Notes: generated from the sequence alone by a model not told the origin. DNA of 64,000 nt from Pseudomonas sp. B21-015 (GCF_024749285.1 NZ_CP087196.1:1302001-1366000), one strand, 5' to 3'; shown: positions 55,497 through 64,000, counted from the stretch's first letter. Numbers and translations are program-made.

Positions 55497-56885
55497 ATGT
55501 GGGTTCCTCAGCTAAGCGAGTTCGGCCAGCCGATGTATTTGTCGATTGCCGACGCGTTGGCGCGCGATATCAGCAACGGCGTGTTGAACGAAGGTGATCG
55601 TCTGCCGACCCTGCGGGAGCTGGCCACCACGCTGAATGTCACGCCCGGTACCATCAGCCGTGCCTATAGCGAAGCCCATCGGCGGCGTCTGGTGCAGGGG
55701 GAAGTGGGGCGTGGCACTTATGTGCTCAACCAGAAGCAACTGGAGTTGCCGGCCAGCAACAATGCCGCCCCGCTGAATTTGGGGCAGTCCGAATTATTGG
55801 ATCTTTCGATCATCAAGCCTTACAGCGAAACCCTGGAATACTGGTTGCGCGACGCATTGGTGGGCATGGCCAAGAGCACGGATTTTGCCCGTGCCCTCGA
55901 TTACGCCCCCGATGGCGGGCATCCGGCTCATCGCGAGGCGGGTGCGCAATGGCTGCGCCATTCATTGCCCGATGCGCAATGGCAGCAAGTGGTGATCACC
56001 GCCGGCGCACAGCATGGTTTGATGGTCGCGATGAGTGCGCTGACCAACGCCGGTGATCTGGTGCTCTGCGAGTCGCTTTGCTACCCCGGCATCATTTCCC
56101 TTGCCCATGGGCTGGAACGACGTCTGCGTGGCGTGCCAATGGACGATGAAGGGATCATTCCCGAAGCGCTACGCGAACTGTGCCAGCGTGAGAAACCGGC
56201 GATGCTGGTCTGCGTGGCGACCTGTCAGAACCCGACGGCCGCGATCATGTCGCAAAAACGTCGGGCGCAAATCGCGGCGTTGGCCGAGGAGTTCGACTTC
56301 ATCATCCTGGACGATGACATCTACGGTTTTCTGGCCACCGACCCGTCGATCAAACCGCTGTCGGCGTTTGCCCCGGATCGTTCGGTGTACCTGACCAGTC
56401 TGTCGAAGTCGATCATGCCGGCCTTGCGGATCGGCTATCTCTATAGCCCGCCGAAACTGTTGTCGCGCCTGACCTCCATGGTGCGCAGCAGCGTCTGGAT
56501 GCCGTCGCCGTTGACCGCCCAGTTGGCCAGCAACGTGATCACCGAGGGGTTGGATAAAAAGCTGATCCGTATTCAGCGCAACGAAGCCGCCGGGCGGCAA
56601 GCGATCGCTCAGGAAGTCTTCGCCAATTTCGAGCTCAAGACCCAGCCGTATTCCTACCACATCTGGTTGACATTGCCCGAGCCCTGGACCAGCGACGAGT
56701 TCACCATGCTGGCCCGTGCCAACGGTGTGTTGGTCCTTAGTGGCACCCAGTTCCAGGCCGAACGTGGCGGCATTACCCGCTGCGTGCGATTGGTGCTGAT
56801 GTCGCCCACCAGCCAGGACGAATTGAGGTTTGCCCTGACCAAGCTGGCCAGTCTGATCGATTCGGACCCGCGTCGTTATTACTGA
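55497..56885 (+). CDS. MocR-type (GntR/aminotransferase) regulator, 462 aa
   Basis: A GntR winged helix (about residues 10-78: [38 protein letters not shown]) is fused to a fold-type I aminotransferase-like domain. The PLP lysine lies in [17 protein letters not shown], and NPT (TCQNPTAA) and DDDIYG are conserved, so PLP binding is likely. MocR proteins bind an amino-acid-like effector and control nearby genes. It is divergent from benE-glyA, whose second gene is itself a PLP enzyme, suggesting control by serine, glycine or a related amine. This last point is inference. Confidence 0.9.
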   Translation: MWVPQLSEFGQPMYLSIADALARDISNGVLNEGDRLPTLRELATTLNVTPGTISRAYSEAHRRRLVQGEVGRGTYVLNQKQLELPASNNAAPLNLGQSELLDLSIIKPYSETLEYWLRDALVGMAKSTDFARALDYAPDGGHPAHREAGAQWLRHSLPDAQWQQVVITAGAQHGLMVAMSALTNAGDLVLCESLCYPGIISLAHGLERRLRGVPMDDEGIIPEALRELCQREKPAMLVCVATCQNPTAAIMSQKRRAQIAALAEEFDFIILDDDIYGFLATDPSIKPLSAFAPDRSVYLTSLSKSIMPALRIGYLYSPPKLLSRLTSMVRSSVWMPSPLTAQLASNVITEGLDKKLIRIQRNEAAGRQAIAQEVFANFELKTQPYSYHIWLTLPEPWTSDEFTMLARANGVLVLSGTQFQAERGGITRCVRLVLMSPTSQDELRFALTKLASLIDSDPRRYY

Positions 56886-57046
56886 GCCCAGGCGCTATCT
56901 CCAGACGTTTGTCCCTCAGAGGATGGCCAACTCGCCTACAGTTAATTCAGCATCTGACGAATGCCTGTGTCCGGAGCCCTTCCACCGGACGAAAGCCTCC
57001 GCTAAGGTGCGCGGCTTCTCATCCTTTCATCGCTCGAAGGCCCGGC

Positions 57047-57277
57047 ATGACCGAACAGAACACCAACCCCCTGCACGGCGTGACGCTGGAGCAAATCCTC
57101 AACGCCCTGGTTGAGCACTACGAATGGTCGGGGCTGGCCGAGCGTATCGATATCCGCTGCTTCAAGAGCGACCCGAGCATCAAGTCGAGCCTGACATTCC
57201 TGCGCAAAACCCCGTGGGCGCGGGAGAAGGTCGAGCGCCTGTACGTGAAGCTGATGCGTACCAAGCGCCCGGTCTGA
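57047..57277 (+). CDS. VF530-type DNA-binding protein, 76 aa
   Basis: The sequence ([56 protein letters not shown]) matches the VF530 family, small proteins with a DNA-binding-like fold and unknown cellular role. I chose the ATG at 57047, giving [11 protein letters not shown], the family's normal length. It is followed after two bases by the Pr6Pr membrane protein and is probably co-transcribed with it. Confidence 0.85.
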   Translation: MTEQNTNPLHGVTLEQILNALVEHYEWSGLAERIDIRCFKSDPSIKSSLTFLRKTPWAREKVERLYVKLMRTKRPV

Positions 57278-57279
57278 GC

Positions 57280-57924
57280 ATGGTCATACCCTCGGCCGCG
57301 AGACGTCGTTGTGTCGCCGTGGCGGCGATTCTGGGCTGGGCAGGCTTAAGCATTCAGCTGTACCTGATTTTCTACTCACGCTGGAGTGTCGCGGCCAGTC
57401 TGCTGGGCGGGCTGGTGAGTTTTTTCAGCTATTTCACCGTGCTGACCAATACGCTGGCGGCAGTGGTGCTGACCTGCGAACTGACGTCCCGCGAGTCGGC
57501 GACGCGACGCTGGTTTTTGCAGCCGTGGGTGAGCAGTGCGATTGCGGTGAGCATCGCCGTGGTCGGTGTGGCGTACAGCCTGTTGTTGCGCCATTTATGG
57601 CATCCCGAAGGTTGGCAATGGGTGGCCGATGAGCTGATGCATGACGTCATGCCGCTGCTGTTTCTGGTTTATTGGTGGTGCTGTGTGCCTAAAGGGACGT
57701 TGCGGCTGCGGCACATTGCGTTGTGGGTGATCTATCCGCTGGTGTACTTCGGCTATGCGTTATGGCGTGGGCATCTGCTGGCGGTTTATCCCTATCCGTT
57801 CATTGATGTGGACAAGTTGGGTTATCCACAGGTGTTTGTGAATGCCGGGGGATTGTTGGCGGGGTTTGTGGTGATTTCACTGCTGGTGATTGGGTTGGAT
57901 CGGTGGCGCACGGGACGGATGTGA
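57280..57924 (+). CDS. Pr6Pr-family membrane protein, 214 aa
   Basis: Six hydrophobic segments are visible: CVAVAAILGWAGLSIQLYLI, a second near SFFSYFTVLTNTLAAVVLT, then ISIAVVGVAYSLLLRH, VMPLLFLVYWW, IALWVIYPLVYFGYAL and GGLLAGFVVISLLVIGL. The FTVLTN motif after the second helix, and the conserved HDVMP and YPYPFID segments, are marks of the Pr6Pr family, whose function is unknown. I chose the ATG at 57280, two bases after the VF530 stop. Confidence 0.82.
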   Translation: MVIPSAARRRCVAVAAILGWAGLSIQLYLIFYSRWSVAASLLGGLVSFFSYFTVLTNTLAAVVLTCELTSRESATRRWFLQPWVSSAIAVSIAVVGVAYSLLLRHLWHPEGWQWVADELMHDVMPLLFLVYWWCCVPKGTLRLRHIALWVIYPLVYFGYALWRGHLLAVYPYPFIDVDKLGYPQVFVNAGGLLAGFVVISLLVIGLDRWRTGRM

Positions 57925-57930
57925 ACACTG

Positions 57931-58069
57931 ACTGTGGCGAGGGAGCTTGCTCCCGCTGGGTTGCGAAGCGACCCCAAAATCTGCAACCGCAGGTTTTCAG
58001 GCACACCGCATAAGCCGGTTTTGCGACTGCTTCGCAGCCGAACGGGAGCAAGCTCCCTCGCCACAAAAG
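57931..58069. repeat. Long inverted repeat after the Pr6Pr gene
   Basis: GTGGCGAGGGAGCTTGCTCC (left) and GGAGCAAGCTCCCTCGCCAC (right) are exact mirrors at the ends of a segment of about 140 bases, with inner arms around CGAAGC and GCTTCG. It is a fourth repeat family and lies between convergent genes. Confidence 0.9.
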
Positions 58070-58091
58070 GCATGTAACCACAGTGTTGCGG

Positions 58092-58883
58092 TTATTCCTC
58101 GTCACTGTCATCCAGTCGCCAATAGCCGACGGCCTTCACAAACTGCTCGTTCAGGCCGTGCTCATCGAGCAATACCCGGCGAATCTGCCGCGACACTTTG
58201 GATTCGGTCGCCACCCACGCATACAGATTGCCTGCGGGTACCTTGATGTGTTGCACGGTGGTCAGCAGGTTGTTTCTGCCACCTTCGCGCAGTACCCAGA
58301 TCACATCGACCTGCGCGGCGCTTTCGAGGCGTTGTTGTTCGGCGCCGTTTTCCACTTCCACGATCACCAGCGCATGCCGGTTGGCGGCCAGGCCTTCGAG
58401 GCGGCGGGCGATGGCGGGCAGGGCGGTTTCGTCGCCGATCAGCAGGTAGCTGTCGAAGATGTCCGGCACGATCATCGAGCCCCGTGGCCCGCCGATGTGC
58501 AGGAACTGGCCGGGTTTGGCCTGTTCCGCCCAGGTCGAGGCAGGACCATCGCCGTGCAGTACGAAGTCAATGTCCAGTTCCAGCGTGTCCAGGTCGTAAC
58601 GACGTGGCGTGTAATCACGCATCGCGGGCATCGGCCCGTTGTCCTTGCCGGCACCGAGTACCAGGGTTTCCAGCGCCACCTGTTCCGCAGCGTTTTGTGG
58701 GAACAGCAATTTCACGTGGTCGTCGGTTCCAAGGCTGACGAAGCCGGCCAGCTCCGGTCCACCAAGGGTTATGCGGCGCATACGCGGGGTCAGGTCGACC
58801 ACCCGCAGCACTTCCAGACGACGGCGTTTGATCTCATGCATGACACGGTGAATAGATTGGGATGGCACGATAACGTCGGTCAT
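58092..58883 (-). CDS. Siderophore-interacting FAD/NADPH ferric reductase, YqjH-like, 263 aa
   Basis: It reduces ferric iron from chelates using FAD and NADPH. The FAD domain has LTPRMRRITLGGPELAGF and the motif RDYTPRRYD, which binds the flavin; the NAD(P) domain has YLLIGDETALPAIARRLEGL. These are standard for the ViuB/YqjH family. Its start overlaps the stop of the PadR gene by four bases, making a two-gene operon. In E. coli yqjH is controlled by the neighbouring PadR protein YqjI, as appears here. Confidence 0.87.
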   Translation of the reverse strand: MTDVIVPSQSIHRVMHEIKRRRLEVLRVVDLTPRMRRITLGGPELAGFVSLGTDDHVKLLFPQNAAEQVALETLVLGAGKDNGPMPAMRDYTPRRYDLDTLELDIDFVLHGDGPASTWAEQAKPGQFLHIGGPRGSMIVPDIFDSYLLIGDETALPAIARRLEGLAANRHALVIVEVENGAEQQRLESAAQVDVIWVLREGGRNNLLTTVQHIKVPAGNLYAWVATESKVSRQIRRVLLDEHGLNEQFVKAVGYWRLDDSDEE

Positions 58884-59461
58884 TCGGCGTTCTCCTGAAC
58901 GGGTTGAACGGCGGGGCCATCGACGATGGCTTTGGCCGTGTTGTTGAGCAAATCGCGTACCCGCAGGATTTCTTCCGGGCTCCAGCGACCATGGTGCATT
59001 TGCAAGGCATGGCGCAGGTTGTGCACCGCTTCGTGGATCTCGGCCGGGCGGTCCTGGCCGCGCAACGAGCGCTTGCTGACCTCGATGCGCATGCGCACGC
59101 CATCCAGGGCGATCGCTTGTTCACTTAAAGACAGACGTCCGGCGTCGGTGATGCTGTAGCGTTTTTTTCCGCCCTCGGCGTCGCCCAGGATCATTTCGCT
59201 TTCTTCAAGGAAGGTCAGGGTCGGGTAGATCACGCCGGGGCTGGGGCTGTAGGCGCCGTCGAACATGCTTTCGATCTGGCGGATCAGGTCATAGCCGTGG
59301 CACGGCTGCTCGGCGATCAGCGCCAGCAGCAGCAATTTCAGGTCGCCAGGGGCGAACACCCGCGGTCCGCGTCCACCGCGCTCGCGGCCAGGCCCTGGGC
59401 GTTTCTCGAAGCCGTCGCGGCCGTCGCCGTGTTCGCGGTGGGGGGAATGATGGTCTCTCAT
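58880..59461 (-). CDS. PadR-family regulator, YqjI-like, 193 aa
   Basis: The winged-helix PadR domain (about residues 38-115) has LLLLALIAEQPCHGYDLIRQ and GVIYPTLTFLEESEMI, with a C-terminal dimer helix. The N-terminal 30 residues are rich in His, Asp and Arg (MRDHHSPHREHGDGRDG), like the nickel-binding tail of YqjI. It probably represses its own operon, with the ferric reductase, and releases DNA on metal binding. A perfect 14-bp palindrome lies in its 5' region. Metal specificity is inferred. Confidence 0.85.
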   Translation of the reverse strand: MRDHHSPHREHGDGRDGFEKRPGPGRERGGRGPRVFAPGDLKLLLLALIAEQPCHGYDLIRQIESMFDGAYSPSPGVIYPTLTFLEESEMILGDAEGGKKRYSITDAGRLSLSEQAIALDGVRMRIEVSKRSLRGQDRPAEIHEAVHNLRHALQMHHGRWSPEEILRVRDLLNNTAKAIVDGPAVQPVQENAE

Positions 59462-59494
59462 TTCGGTCTTCTCTCATCACGTTTAGATACAACT

Positions 59495-59508
59495 TAAGAT
59501 ATATCTTA
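59495..59508. promoter_or_regulatory. Palindromic operator of the YqjI-like regulator
   Basis: TAAGATATATCTTA is a perfect 14-bp palindrome, 33 bases upstream of the regulator start. It resembles the TATC/GATA-rich sites bound by E. coli YqjI. Confidence 0.7.
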
Positions 59509-59864
59509 GCGTTCAGGCAAGACGTTTTTTGCCGGATCCTTGCGCGGCTGACGAGCGGCGGTCTCATCGAATAATGCAATAGGCCTCTTTTTGGCGAATG
59601 CCTGCGATCGATAAATTTGAAGTTAAAGTGAATGCTCTATTTGTCTTGAGTATATATTCTAAAAACTCCAACAAGTCCCACTATTGCGAGTGATGATTGC
59701 TGTATGGTTTTTTAACTGAATCTGTATGTAGGGTATAACTTACAGGCAGTGTTTTAATTATCTATTTTTTGTTCTTTTTTCTTGCGGGTCTTAGGGTCGT
59801 TTAACTACGTGCTTATAGGAAGTTGCTTGCTTACTTTCCAGAGGCAACAGTCGATGATGCCCCG

Positions 59865-59926
59865 GCATTGAAAGTTCAGGTTGATCTGGCTCAACTGAAG
59901 TTACGGTTGTCTTCAACTTTCAATGC
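59865..59926 (+). repeat. Nested inverted repeats in the pilin leader
   Basis: Outer arms GCATTGAAAGTT (59865-59876) and AACTTTCAATGC (59915-59926) are exact mirrors; inside, GTTGA-TCTGGC-TCAAC forms a smaller hairpin. It ends 34 bases before the pilin ATG and could be a stabilising 5' leader. Confidence 0.6.
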
Positions 59927-59960
59927 ACACCTCCTCATAAAGAAAACAAGGTACTGAACG

Positions 59961-60452
59961 ATGTTCAAGAAACTCGCAATCGCTGCTCCGCTGGCTCTTC
60001 TGGCGCTGGGTTCCTCGGGAGCGTTCGCCGCTGGTGAAGCTGCCCATTCCATCAACATCATCGCTCATGTGCCGACCAACGGCTTCTATGTGGTGCCGAC
60101 CGATCCTGAGCTGGTCAACAAGGATCAGGACATGAGCTTTCAGCCAAGCACCGGCAAGATGGGCGAAGTAAACGGTTACTTCGATGTGCGCAACAACAAC
60201 GGTTCGGTTCACGCCAGCCTGGACAGCGCACCAAAACTGATCTCCGGTGCCAACAGCATTGATCTTAAAGTCGAGATCAACAACACAACCCTCACCACCA
60301 CGCCTCAACAAGTTGTCGGCGAGGCTGAGTCCGATGTGAACTACCGTGCACCGCTGAAGATCAGCGCCATCGGCACTACGTTCAACCCGGGTGATTACAC
60401 CGGTGTCGTGGCGATGACCTTTGACGCCGTTCCTCCGGTCGGTACGCCTTGA
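59961..60452 (+). CDS. CS1/CFA-type fimbrial major subunit, 163 aa
   Basis: A Sec signal peptide (MFKKLAIAAPLALLALGSSG, cleavage near AFA-A, residue 23) leads a short beta-rich pilin: HSINIIAHVPTNGFYVVPTD, NGYFDVRNNNGSVHASLDS and YTGVVAMTFDAVPPVGTP. These are family marks of CfaB/CblA-type (alpha chaperone-usher) subunits; there are no conserved cysteines, unlike type 1 pilins. It is first of the locus, followed by a hairpin and the usher. The N-terminal strand should donate to the neighbouring subunit. Confidence 0.87.
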   Translation: MFKKLAIAAPLALLALGSSGAFAAGEAAHSINIIAHVPTNGFYVVPTDPELVNKDQDMSFQPSTGKMGEVNGYFDVRNNNGSVHASLDSAPKLISGANSIDLKVEINNTTLTTTPQQVVGEAESDVNYRAPLKISAIGTTFNPGDYTGVVAMTFDAVPPVGTP

Positions 60453-60498
60453 TCGGGCGATCCGGCATCAGGCGCTGACTTCCCCGCAGCGCTAACCA

Positions 60499-60526
60499 GC
60501 GGGGCAAGCCACCGTGCTTGCCCCGC
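60499..60526 (+). repeat. Strong hairpin between pilin and usher
   Basis: The stem GCGGGGCAAGC (60499-60509) and GCTTGCCCCGC (60516-60526) encloses CACCGT. No T-run follows, so it is likely an mRNA-processing or attenuation hairpin giving more pilin than usher. Confidence 0.7.
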
Positions 60527-60561
60527 CGGACTTCCATTGTTCGTAATCAGAGTAAGAGTTC

Positions 60562-63084
60562 ATGTTCCCGATGACACCCATCGCGGCTGCGCTTGCGCTG
60601 TTGTTTTGTGCCAGTGCAGCCGTGGCTTCCAATTCCGCTGGTACGACCCCGCGAAGTCTGTTGGCGCAGGCCAAAGGCCTGCCGGCGGATTTCGAGGAGC
60701 ATTTCTTTGATGTGCCTCTGGCTGTTCGGGTGGAGCTCGATCATCAACCGCTGGGTGAAGCCATGGTGGTGTTGTCCCGCGACGATCGCGTCACCCTGCT
60801 CGAATTTACCGACACCAGCGAAAACCGCTTCGGCTCCGCCGAACGGGAAAAATGGGCGAGTTATCTCAAACCGGGTGTGCCATTGGGCAATTGCACCGGT
60901 TCATGTCCGGATCAGGTGCTGGCCGTGCACTACAACCTGGAAAGCTCGCTGGTCTCGATTGTCACCGAAAACGCCGAGCGCGATGTCGAAGCCAAGCGTT
61001 ACTACGAGCAGCCCCATGGCGGCAGCAGCGGCCTGATGGTGCGCAACCAGCTCAATCTCAATGGCGGCCAGGATCAGGACTTGGGCGGACGCTTTGGTCT
61101 TGAAGCCAGCGCCAGCCTGGGTAACTGGAGCCAGACACTGAACCTGCAACTGGCCCGTCTCGGTGGCCCGGACGACAAGCTCTACCACGCCGTGCATGAG
61201 CTGCACACCCAGCGTGAACTGCAAGGCAGTTTTTTCCGTCTGGGCTATTTCACCCCCAATTCCGAAGGGCTGACGCGCCAACCGCGCACGTTCGGCACCA
61301 GCCCCGACACCGCCGTCGGCGTCATGTACGGCAGCTCCGACAGCCTGGCCATCAACAGCCCGATGCCCAGCGTCTATCCGATCTACGTCACCGCCAATCG
61401 CCAGGGCTCGGTGGAAATCTGGCGCGATGGGCTGCTGATCAACACTCAATCAGTGCCGGCCGGTTTGCAGACGCTCGACACCCGGCCATTGCCCGGTGGC
61501 ATCTATGAAGTGGAAGTGCGCCTGATCGAAGACGGCCAGATCACCTCCACCACCCAGGAGTTGGTGTACAAGCCCAATAACTGGCGCAACCTCGACGAAC
61601 GCTGGCGCTACAACCTGTTTGCCGGCGAAGAAAGCAAACTGCTGAGCAACTGGGACACGCAATCCAGCGGCAGCCCGACGGCCGGGGCATCGGTCAACTA
61701 CCTGATGCACCCGCGGGTGATTCTCGGAATGTCGGCGCGCCAGATTCGTGAAAAGCTGCAATACGGCACGTCCATCGACTGGACGCTGGCCAATCACATC
61801 AGCCTGTACGCCAACGTTTATAAAACCCAGGACTACGGCACCGGTCTCGACCTGCAAAGCCTCTATAACTATGGGGCCGGTAGCGTGGTGGTCAGCCACA
61901 ACCGCAGTTGGCTCGACACCACCAACATGTACGACACCTTGCCGGACGGCACCCGGATTCGACCGCGCAACGTGTTCATCGGCCAGACCAGCAATTCGTC
62001 GCTGGCGCTCAACCATCGTGTCAGCAGCAAAAGTTCGCTCAACGCCCGGGTGTCGCACAGTGAGGGTAACGTTGAGGGCGTCGGTCTGGATCTGGGCTGG
62101 ACGCAGCGCACCGTGTTGCTGGGCAGCGATGCCAGTTGGCGGCTGTCACTGTTCGACCGGCCGGGCAGTTTCAGCAGCGGCGAGGCGCGCAATCGCGGTG
62201 TCGATATGAGTGTCAATCTGGCATTGGGCGCGCCCGGCCAGCAGTTCACCGGCAGCATCGGTTCGCGCACGGCCCGTGATGGCAGTCGCGATAACAACGC
62301 CTCCCTCGGCTGGCGCAAGGATCTGAAAGATCATGTACTGCAAAGCGTCTCGGTGACCGCGCTCACCGACACCTATGGCGTCGGCATGTCCAGCCTGGCG
62401 AACTTTCGCACCGACGCCATCAATGGCGATGGCTTTGTTCAGCGTTCGTCCTACAACGGCAACTTTACCGGCGGTCTGAACGTGGATAGCACGCTGGTCG
62501 TCGGCGGTCAGCAAATGGTCCTGACCAGTCAGCATGAGATGCGCGGTGCCGGGCTGATCGTCGACGTGGAGTCGGATATCGATGACATCGCCTTGCGCGC
62601 CGACGATTACAGCGGCGGCAGCGCGGCGTTGAAGCCGGGGCGCAACTTCATCCCGATTACCGCGTATCAGAACAGTTCGGTGAGTTTCGACTTCGAAGGC
62701 AACCACGTGCCGGCGGCCACCATCGAGCCGGCGCGCACCCGCTATCACCTGAACAAGGGCGGGGTGGATTACCGCAAGGTGCGAGTGATGAAAACCCTGA
62801 CGGTGCTCGGCCGACTGGTTGATGCGCAAGGACAGCCACTCAAGGGCCATCACGTGATCAACCACGCCAGTCGCGGGGTGACGGAAGTCGACGGTTTCTT
62901 CTCGATGGAAATGAACGCTGGCTCGCCGACCCTGGAAGTGCGCCAGGGCAATCAGCTGCTGTGCCAGTTCCGCCTCGATGCGAGTCGGCATCGCAGTGAA
63001 AACAACGTGTTGATGATCGGTGATCTGCGCTGCACGCCGGACACCCTGGCTGACGTCACGTCCACCGAACAGAAGGCGGGCTGA
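60562..63084 (+). CDS. CS1/CFA-type outer-membrane usher, 840 aa
   Basis: The secretion and assembly pore for the fimbria. A signal peptide (MFPMTPIAAALALLFCASAA) precedes an N-terminal domain with a Cys pair (NCTGSCPD), the large beta-barrel (GRFGLEASASLGNWSQTLNL, YVTANRQGSVEIWRDGLLIN) and C-terminal domains ending with a Cys-bearing segment. The layout fits CfaC/CooC-type ushers, which differ from FimD-type by sequence. The ATG at 60562 has a moderate ribosome-binding site. It is followed by the tip gene after four bases. Confidence 0.88.
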   Translation: MFPMTPIAAALALLFCASAAVASNSAGTTPRSLLAQAKGLPADFEEHFFDVPLAVRVELDHQPLGEAMVVLSRDDRVTLLEFTDTSENRFGSAEREKWASYLKPGVPLGNCTGSCPDQVLAVHYNLESSLVSIVTENAERDVEAKRYYEQPHGGSSGLMVRNQLNLNGGQDQDLGGRFGLEASASLGNWSQTLNLQLARLGGPDDKLYHAVHELHTQRELQGSFFRLGYFTPNSEGLTRQPRTFGTSPDTAVGVMYGSSDSLAINSPMPSVYPIYVTANRQGSVEIWRDGLLINTQSVPAGLQTLDTRPLPGGIYEVEVRLIEDGQITSTTQELVYKPNNWRNLDERWRYNLFAGEESKLLSNWDTQSSGSPTAGASVNYLMHPRVILGMSARQIREKLQYGTSIDWTLANHISLYANVYKTQDYGTGLDLQSLYNYGAGSVVVSHNRSWLDTTNMYDTLPDGTRIRPRNVFIGQTSNSSLALNHRVSSKSSLNARVSHSEGNVEGVGLDLGWTQRTVLLGSDASWRLSLFDRPGSFSSGEARNRGVDMSVNLALGAPGQQFTGSIGSRTARDGSRDNNASLGWRKDLKDHVLQSVSVTALTDTYGVGMSSLANFRTDAINGDGFVQRSSYNGNFTGGLNVDSTLVVGGQQMVLTSQHEMRGAGLIVDVESDIDDIALRADDYSGGSAALKPGRNFIPITAYQNSSVSFDFEGNHVPAATIEPARTRYHLNKGGVDYRKVRVMKTLTVLGRLVDAQGQPLKGHHVINHASRGVTEVDGFFSMEMNAGSPTLEVRQGNQLLCQFRLDASRHRSENNVLMIGDLRCTPDTLADVTSTEQKAG

Positions 63085-63088
63085 GCCG

Positions 63089-64000
63089 ATGAAGCGATCC
63101 ATGGGTTGTATGGGGCTGCTGCTGGCACTGACCGGGCCGGCGACCGAGGCGGCGAATCAGGAAATCAGGGCGTTGTTCCAGCCCGATTCGTCCCAGCCGG
63201 GCAAGAACGTGTTTATCAACCAGACGGCGAACAGCGGTTACTGCGCGGACTATCCGGGCGAGTGCGCGCAGAACAATATGTTCAGCATTCAGTTGCCGGT
63301 GCGCTTTGACTCGACCCGCGCAATCATGCCCGACGAAAGTATTGCGCTGAAGGTGCCGGCCAACTGGCGGCAACTGACGGTGACCAACGCCGAGACCCAG
63401 GAAACGGAGACCGTCGAGGTGCGCATCATCGGCATTGGCTCCAGGTTCACGCTGAGTGACTCAGCCGCTAACCTGGTCGGGGTGACGGACATACTGGAGG
63501 GCCATCAGAAGCTTTGGACCAGCAGAAGTTGGGTGTACGCCCCGGCGCCCTGTCTTTACAGCGGTGTGGGTGCCTACGGCCCGGCGTCCTATCGGTTTTT
63601 CTGGAAGGCGCCAGTGGAAGCGGAATGTAGCAAAGTGGCCACCCACACCATTCCTTCCATGTATTTCAACACCCTCGATTTTGCCTATGAACTGCGCACG
63701 CCCAATCCGTTGGGCATGTCGAGCGGGCTGTACACCGGTGCGTTGTCTTACCGCCTGGGCCCGGGCGCCGATTTCGATCTGGGGCCGTTGATGGTTCCGG
63801 ATGACGGCAACCTGACCCTGGACTTCGTATTGGACGTGCAGCACACCCTGAAGGTCGATCTGCCACCGGGCGGCAACAAAGTGCTACTGGAGCCCGAAGG
63901 CGGATGGCAGCGCTGGATCGACAGCGATCGCAAACCGACGAGGATCTACCGCGATCAACTGTTTTACCTGTCGGCGTCGTCGCGCTTCAAAGTCATGATG
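63089..64000 (+). CDS. CfaE/CblD-like fimbrial tip adhesin (cut by window edge)
   Basis: ATG 63089 lies four bases after the usher stop. The frame is open for 304 codons to the edge. A signal peptide (MKRSMGCMGLLLALTGPATE) leads a chain with YCADYPGECAQNNMFSIQLP and two further Cys (APCLYSG, EAECSKV), as in the minor tip subunits CfaE and CblD. These initiate pilus growth and bind the host or surface. The 3' end is missing. The chaperone gene of the locus is expected further right. Confidence 0.82.
   Translation, partial: MKRSMGCMGLLLALTGPATEAANQEIRALFQPDSSQPGKNVFINQTANSGYCADYPGECAQNNMFSIQLPVRFDSTRAIMPDESIALKVPANWRQLTVTNAETQETETVEVRIIGIGSRFTLSDSAANLVGVTDILEGHQKLWTSRSWVYAPAPCLYSGVGAYGPASYRFFWKAPVEAECSKVATHTIPSMYFNTLDFAYELRTPNPLGMSSGLYTGALSYRLGPGADFDLGPLMVPDDGNLTLDFVLDVQHTLKVDLPPGGNKVLLEPEGGWQRWIDSDRKPTRIYRDQLFYLSASSRFKVMM

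Larger units (their letters stand above)
59462..59960. other. AT-rich control region of yqjI and the fimbrial locus
   Basis: The 499-base spacer between divergent genes is AT-rich from about 59600 to 59830. It holds the palindrome at 59495-59508 near yqjI, and a nested hairpin leader at 59865-59926 just before the pilin gene. I find no gene in it. Its low GC, together with the fimbrial locus, may mark a join with acquired DNA. Confidence 0.65.

Noticed and set aside
59865..59926. Inverted repeats before the pilin as an invertible phase switch
   Set aside because: The segment between the arms is only 38 bases, holds no promoter, and no recombinase gene is adjacent.

Overview
The window looks like chromosomal DNA of a fluorescent-group Pseudomonas. 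It is GC-rich, and its gene order matches pseudomonads: wspABCDEFR-prfB-lysS; ppc, adk and tsaB together; mexL/mexJK; a second Lon protease near gcd and an OprB porin. It is peppered with paired inverted REP elements of the GGGAGCGGGCTTGCCCGCG and GGGAGCGAGCCTGCTCGCG types. I see no tRNA, rRNA, CRISPR array, insertion sequence or transposase gene.

Layout. 1-1037 is the 5' part of opgD (osmoregulated glucan synthesis), running off the left edge. 1448-3602 is accessory: a tiny conserved ORF, a BRO-N domain protein, and a visibly AT-richer two-gene cassette (an apparently 5'-truncated phosphoribosyltransferase plus a SLOG-like nucleotide-binding protein). 3805-9461 is a five-gene minus-strand operon, ydcSTUV-patD, for polyamine-type uptake and gamma-aminobutyraldehyde oxidation. 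9857-18320 is the complete Wsp surface-sensing chemosensory operon ending in the diguanylate cyclase WspR. prfB follows (with its programmed +1 frameshift), then lysS, a TetR regulator, lipoproteins, a QEGLA-type metallopeptidase, an alpha/beta hydrolase, and a convergent pair of DUF4398/OmpA envelope lipoproteins behind a likely AlgU promoter.

27069-36502 carries housekeeping and poorly known genes: ppc, adk, tsaB, a DUF72 protein, a PEP mutase/isocitrate lyase-family enzyme, an extensin-like protein, a protein with two near-identical repeats, and rsmJ. 36623-41539 is the MexL-MexJK efflux locus. A Fic AMPylase-type gene and a Lon-type protease follow. Between lon and gcd sits an accessory run of six small uncharacterised minus-strand genes (45902-48159). 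gcd and oprB form a glucose periplasmic oxidation/uptake pair. 52600-56885 is a divergent unit in which a MocR-type regulator faces a BenE-type transporter and a serine hydroxymethyltransferase, across an AT-rich spacer with a perfect 19-nt inverted repeat. 57047-57924 holds a VF530 protein and a Pr6Pr membrane protein. 58092-59461 is a YqjH/YqjI-like ferric reductase and PadR regulator with a palindromic operator. The right edge is a CS1/CFA-type chaperone-usher fimbria locus: major subunit, usher and a truncated tip adhesin, with no chaperone in view.

The stretches most likely to hold something undescribed are the PRTase/SLOG cassette (2566-3602), the six-gene small-protein cluster (45902-48159), the MocR-BenE-SHMT unit, and a short hairpin leader found upstream of two otherwise unrelated accessory genes (2414-2450 and 46324-46357). 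All family assignments were made by reading motifs by eye; no database search was run.
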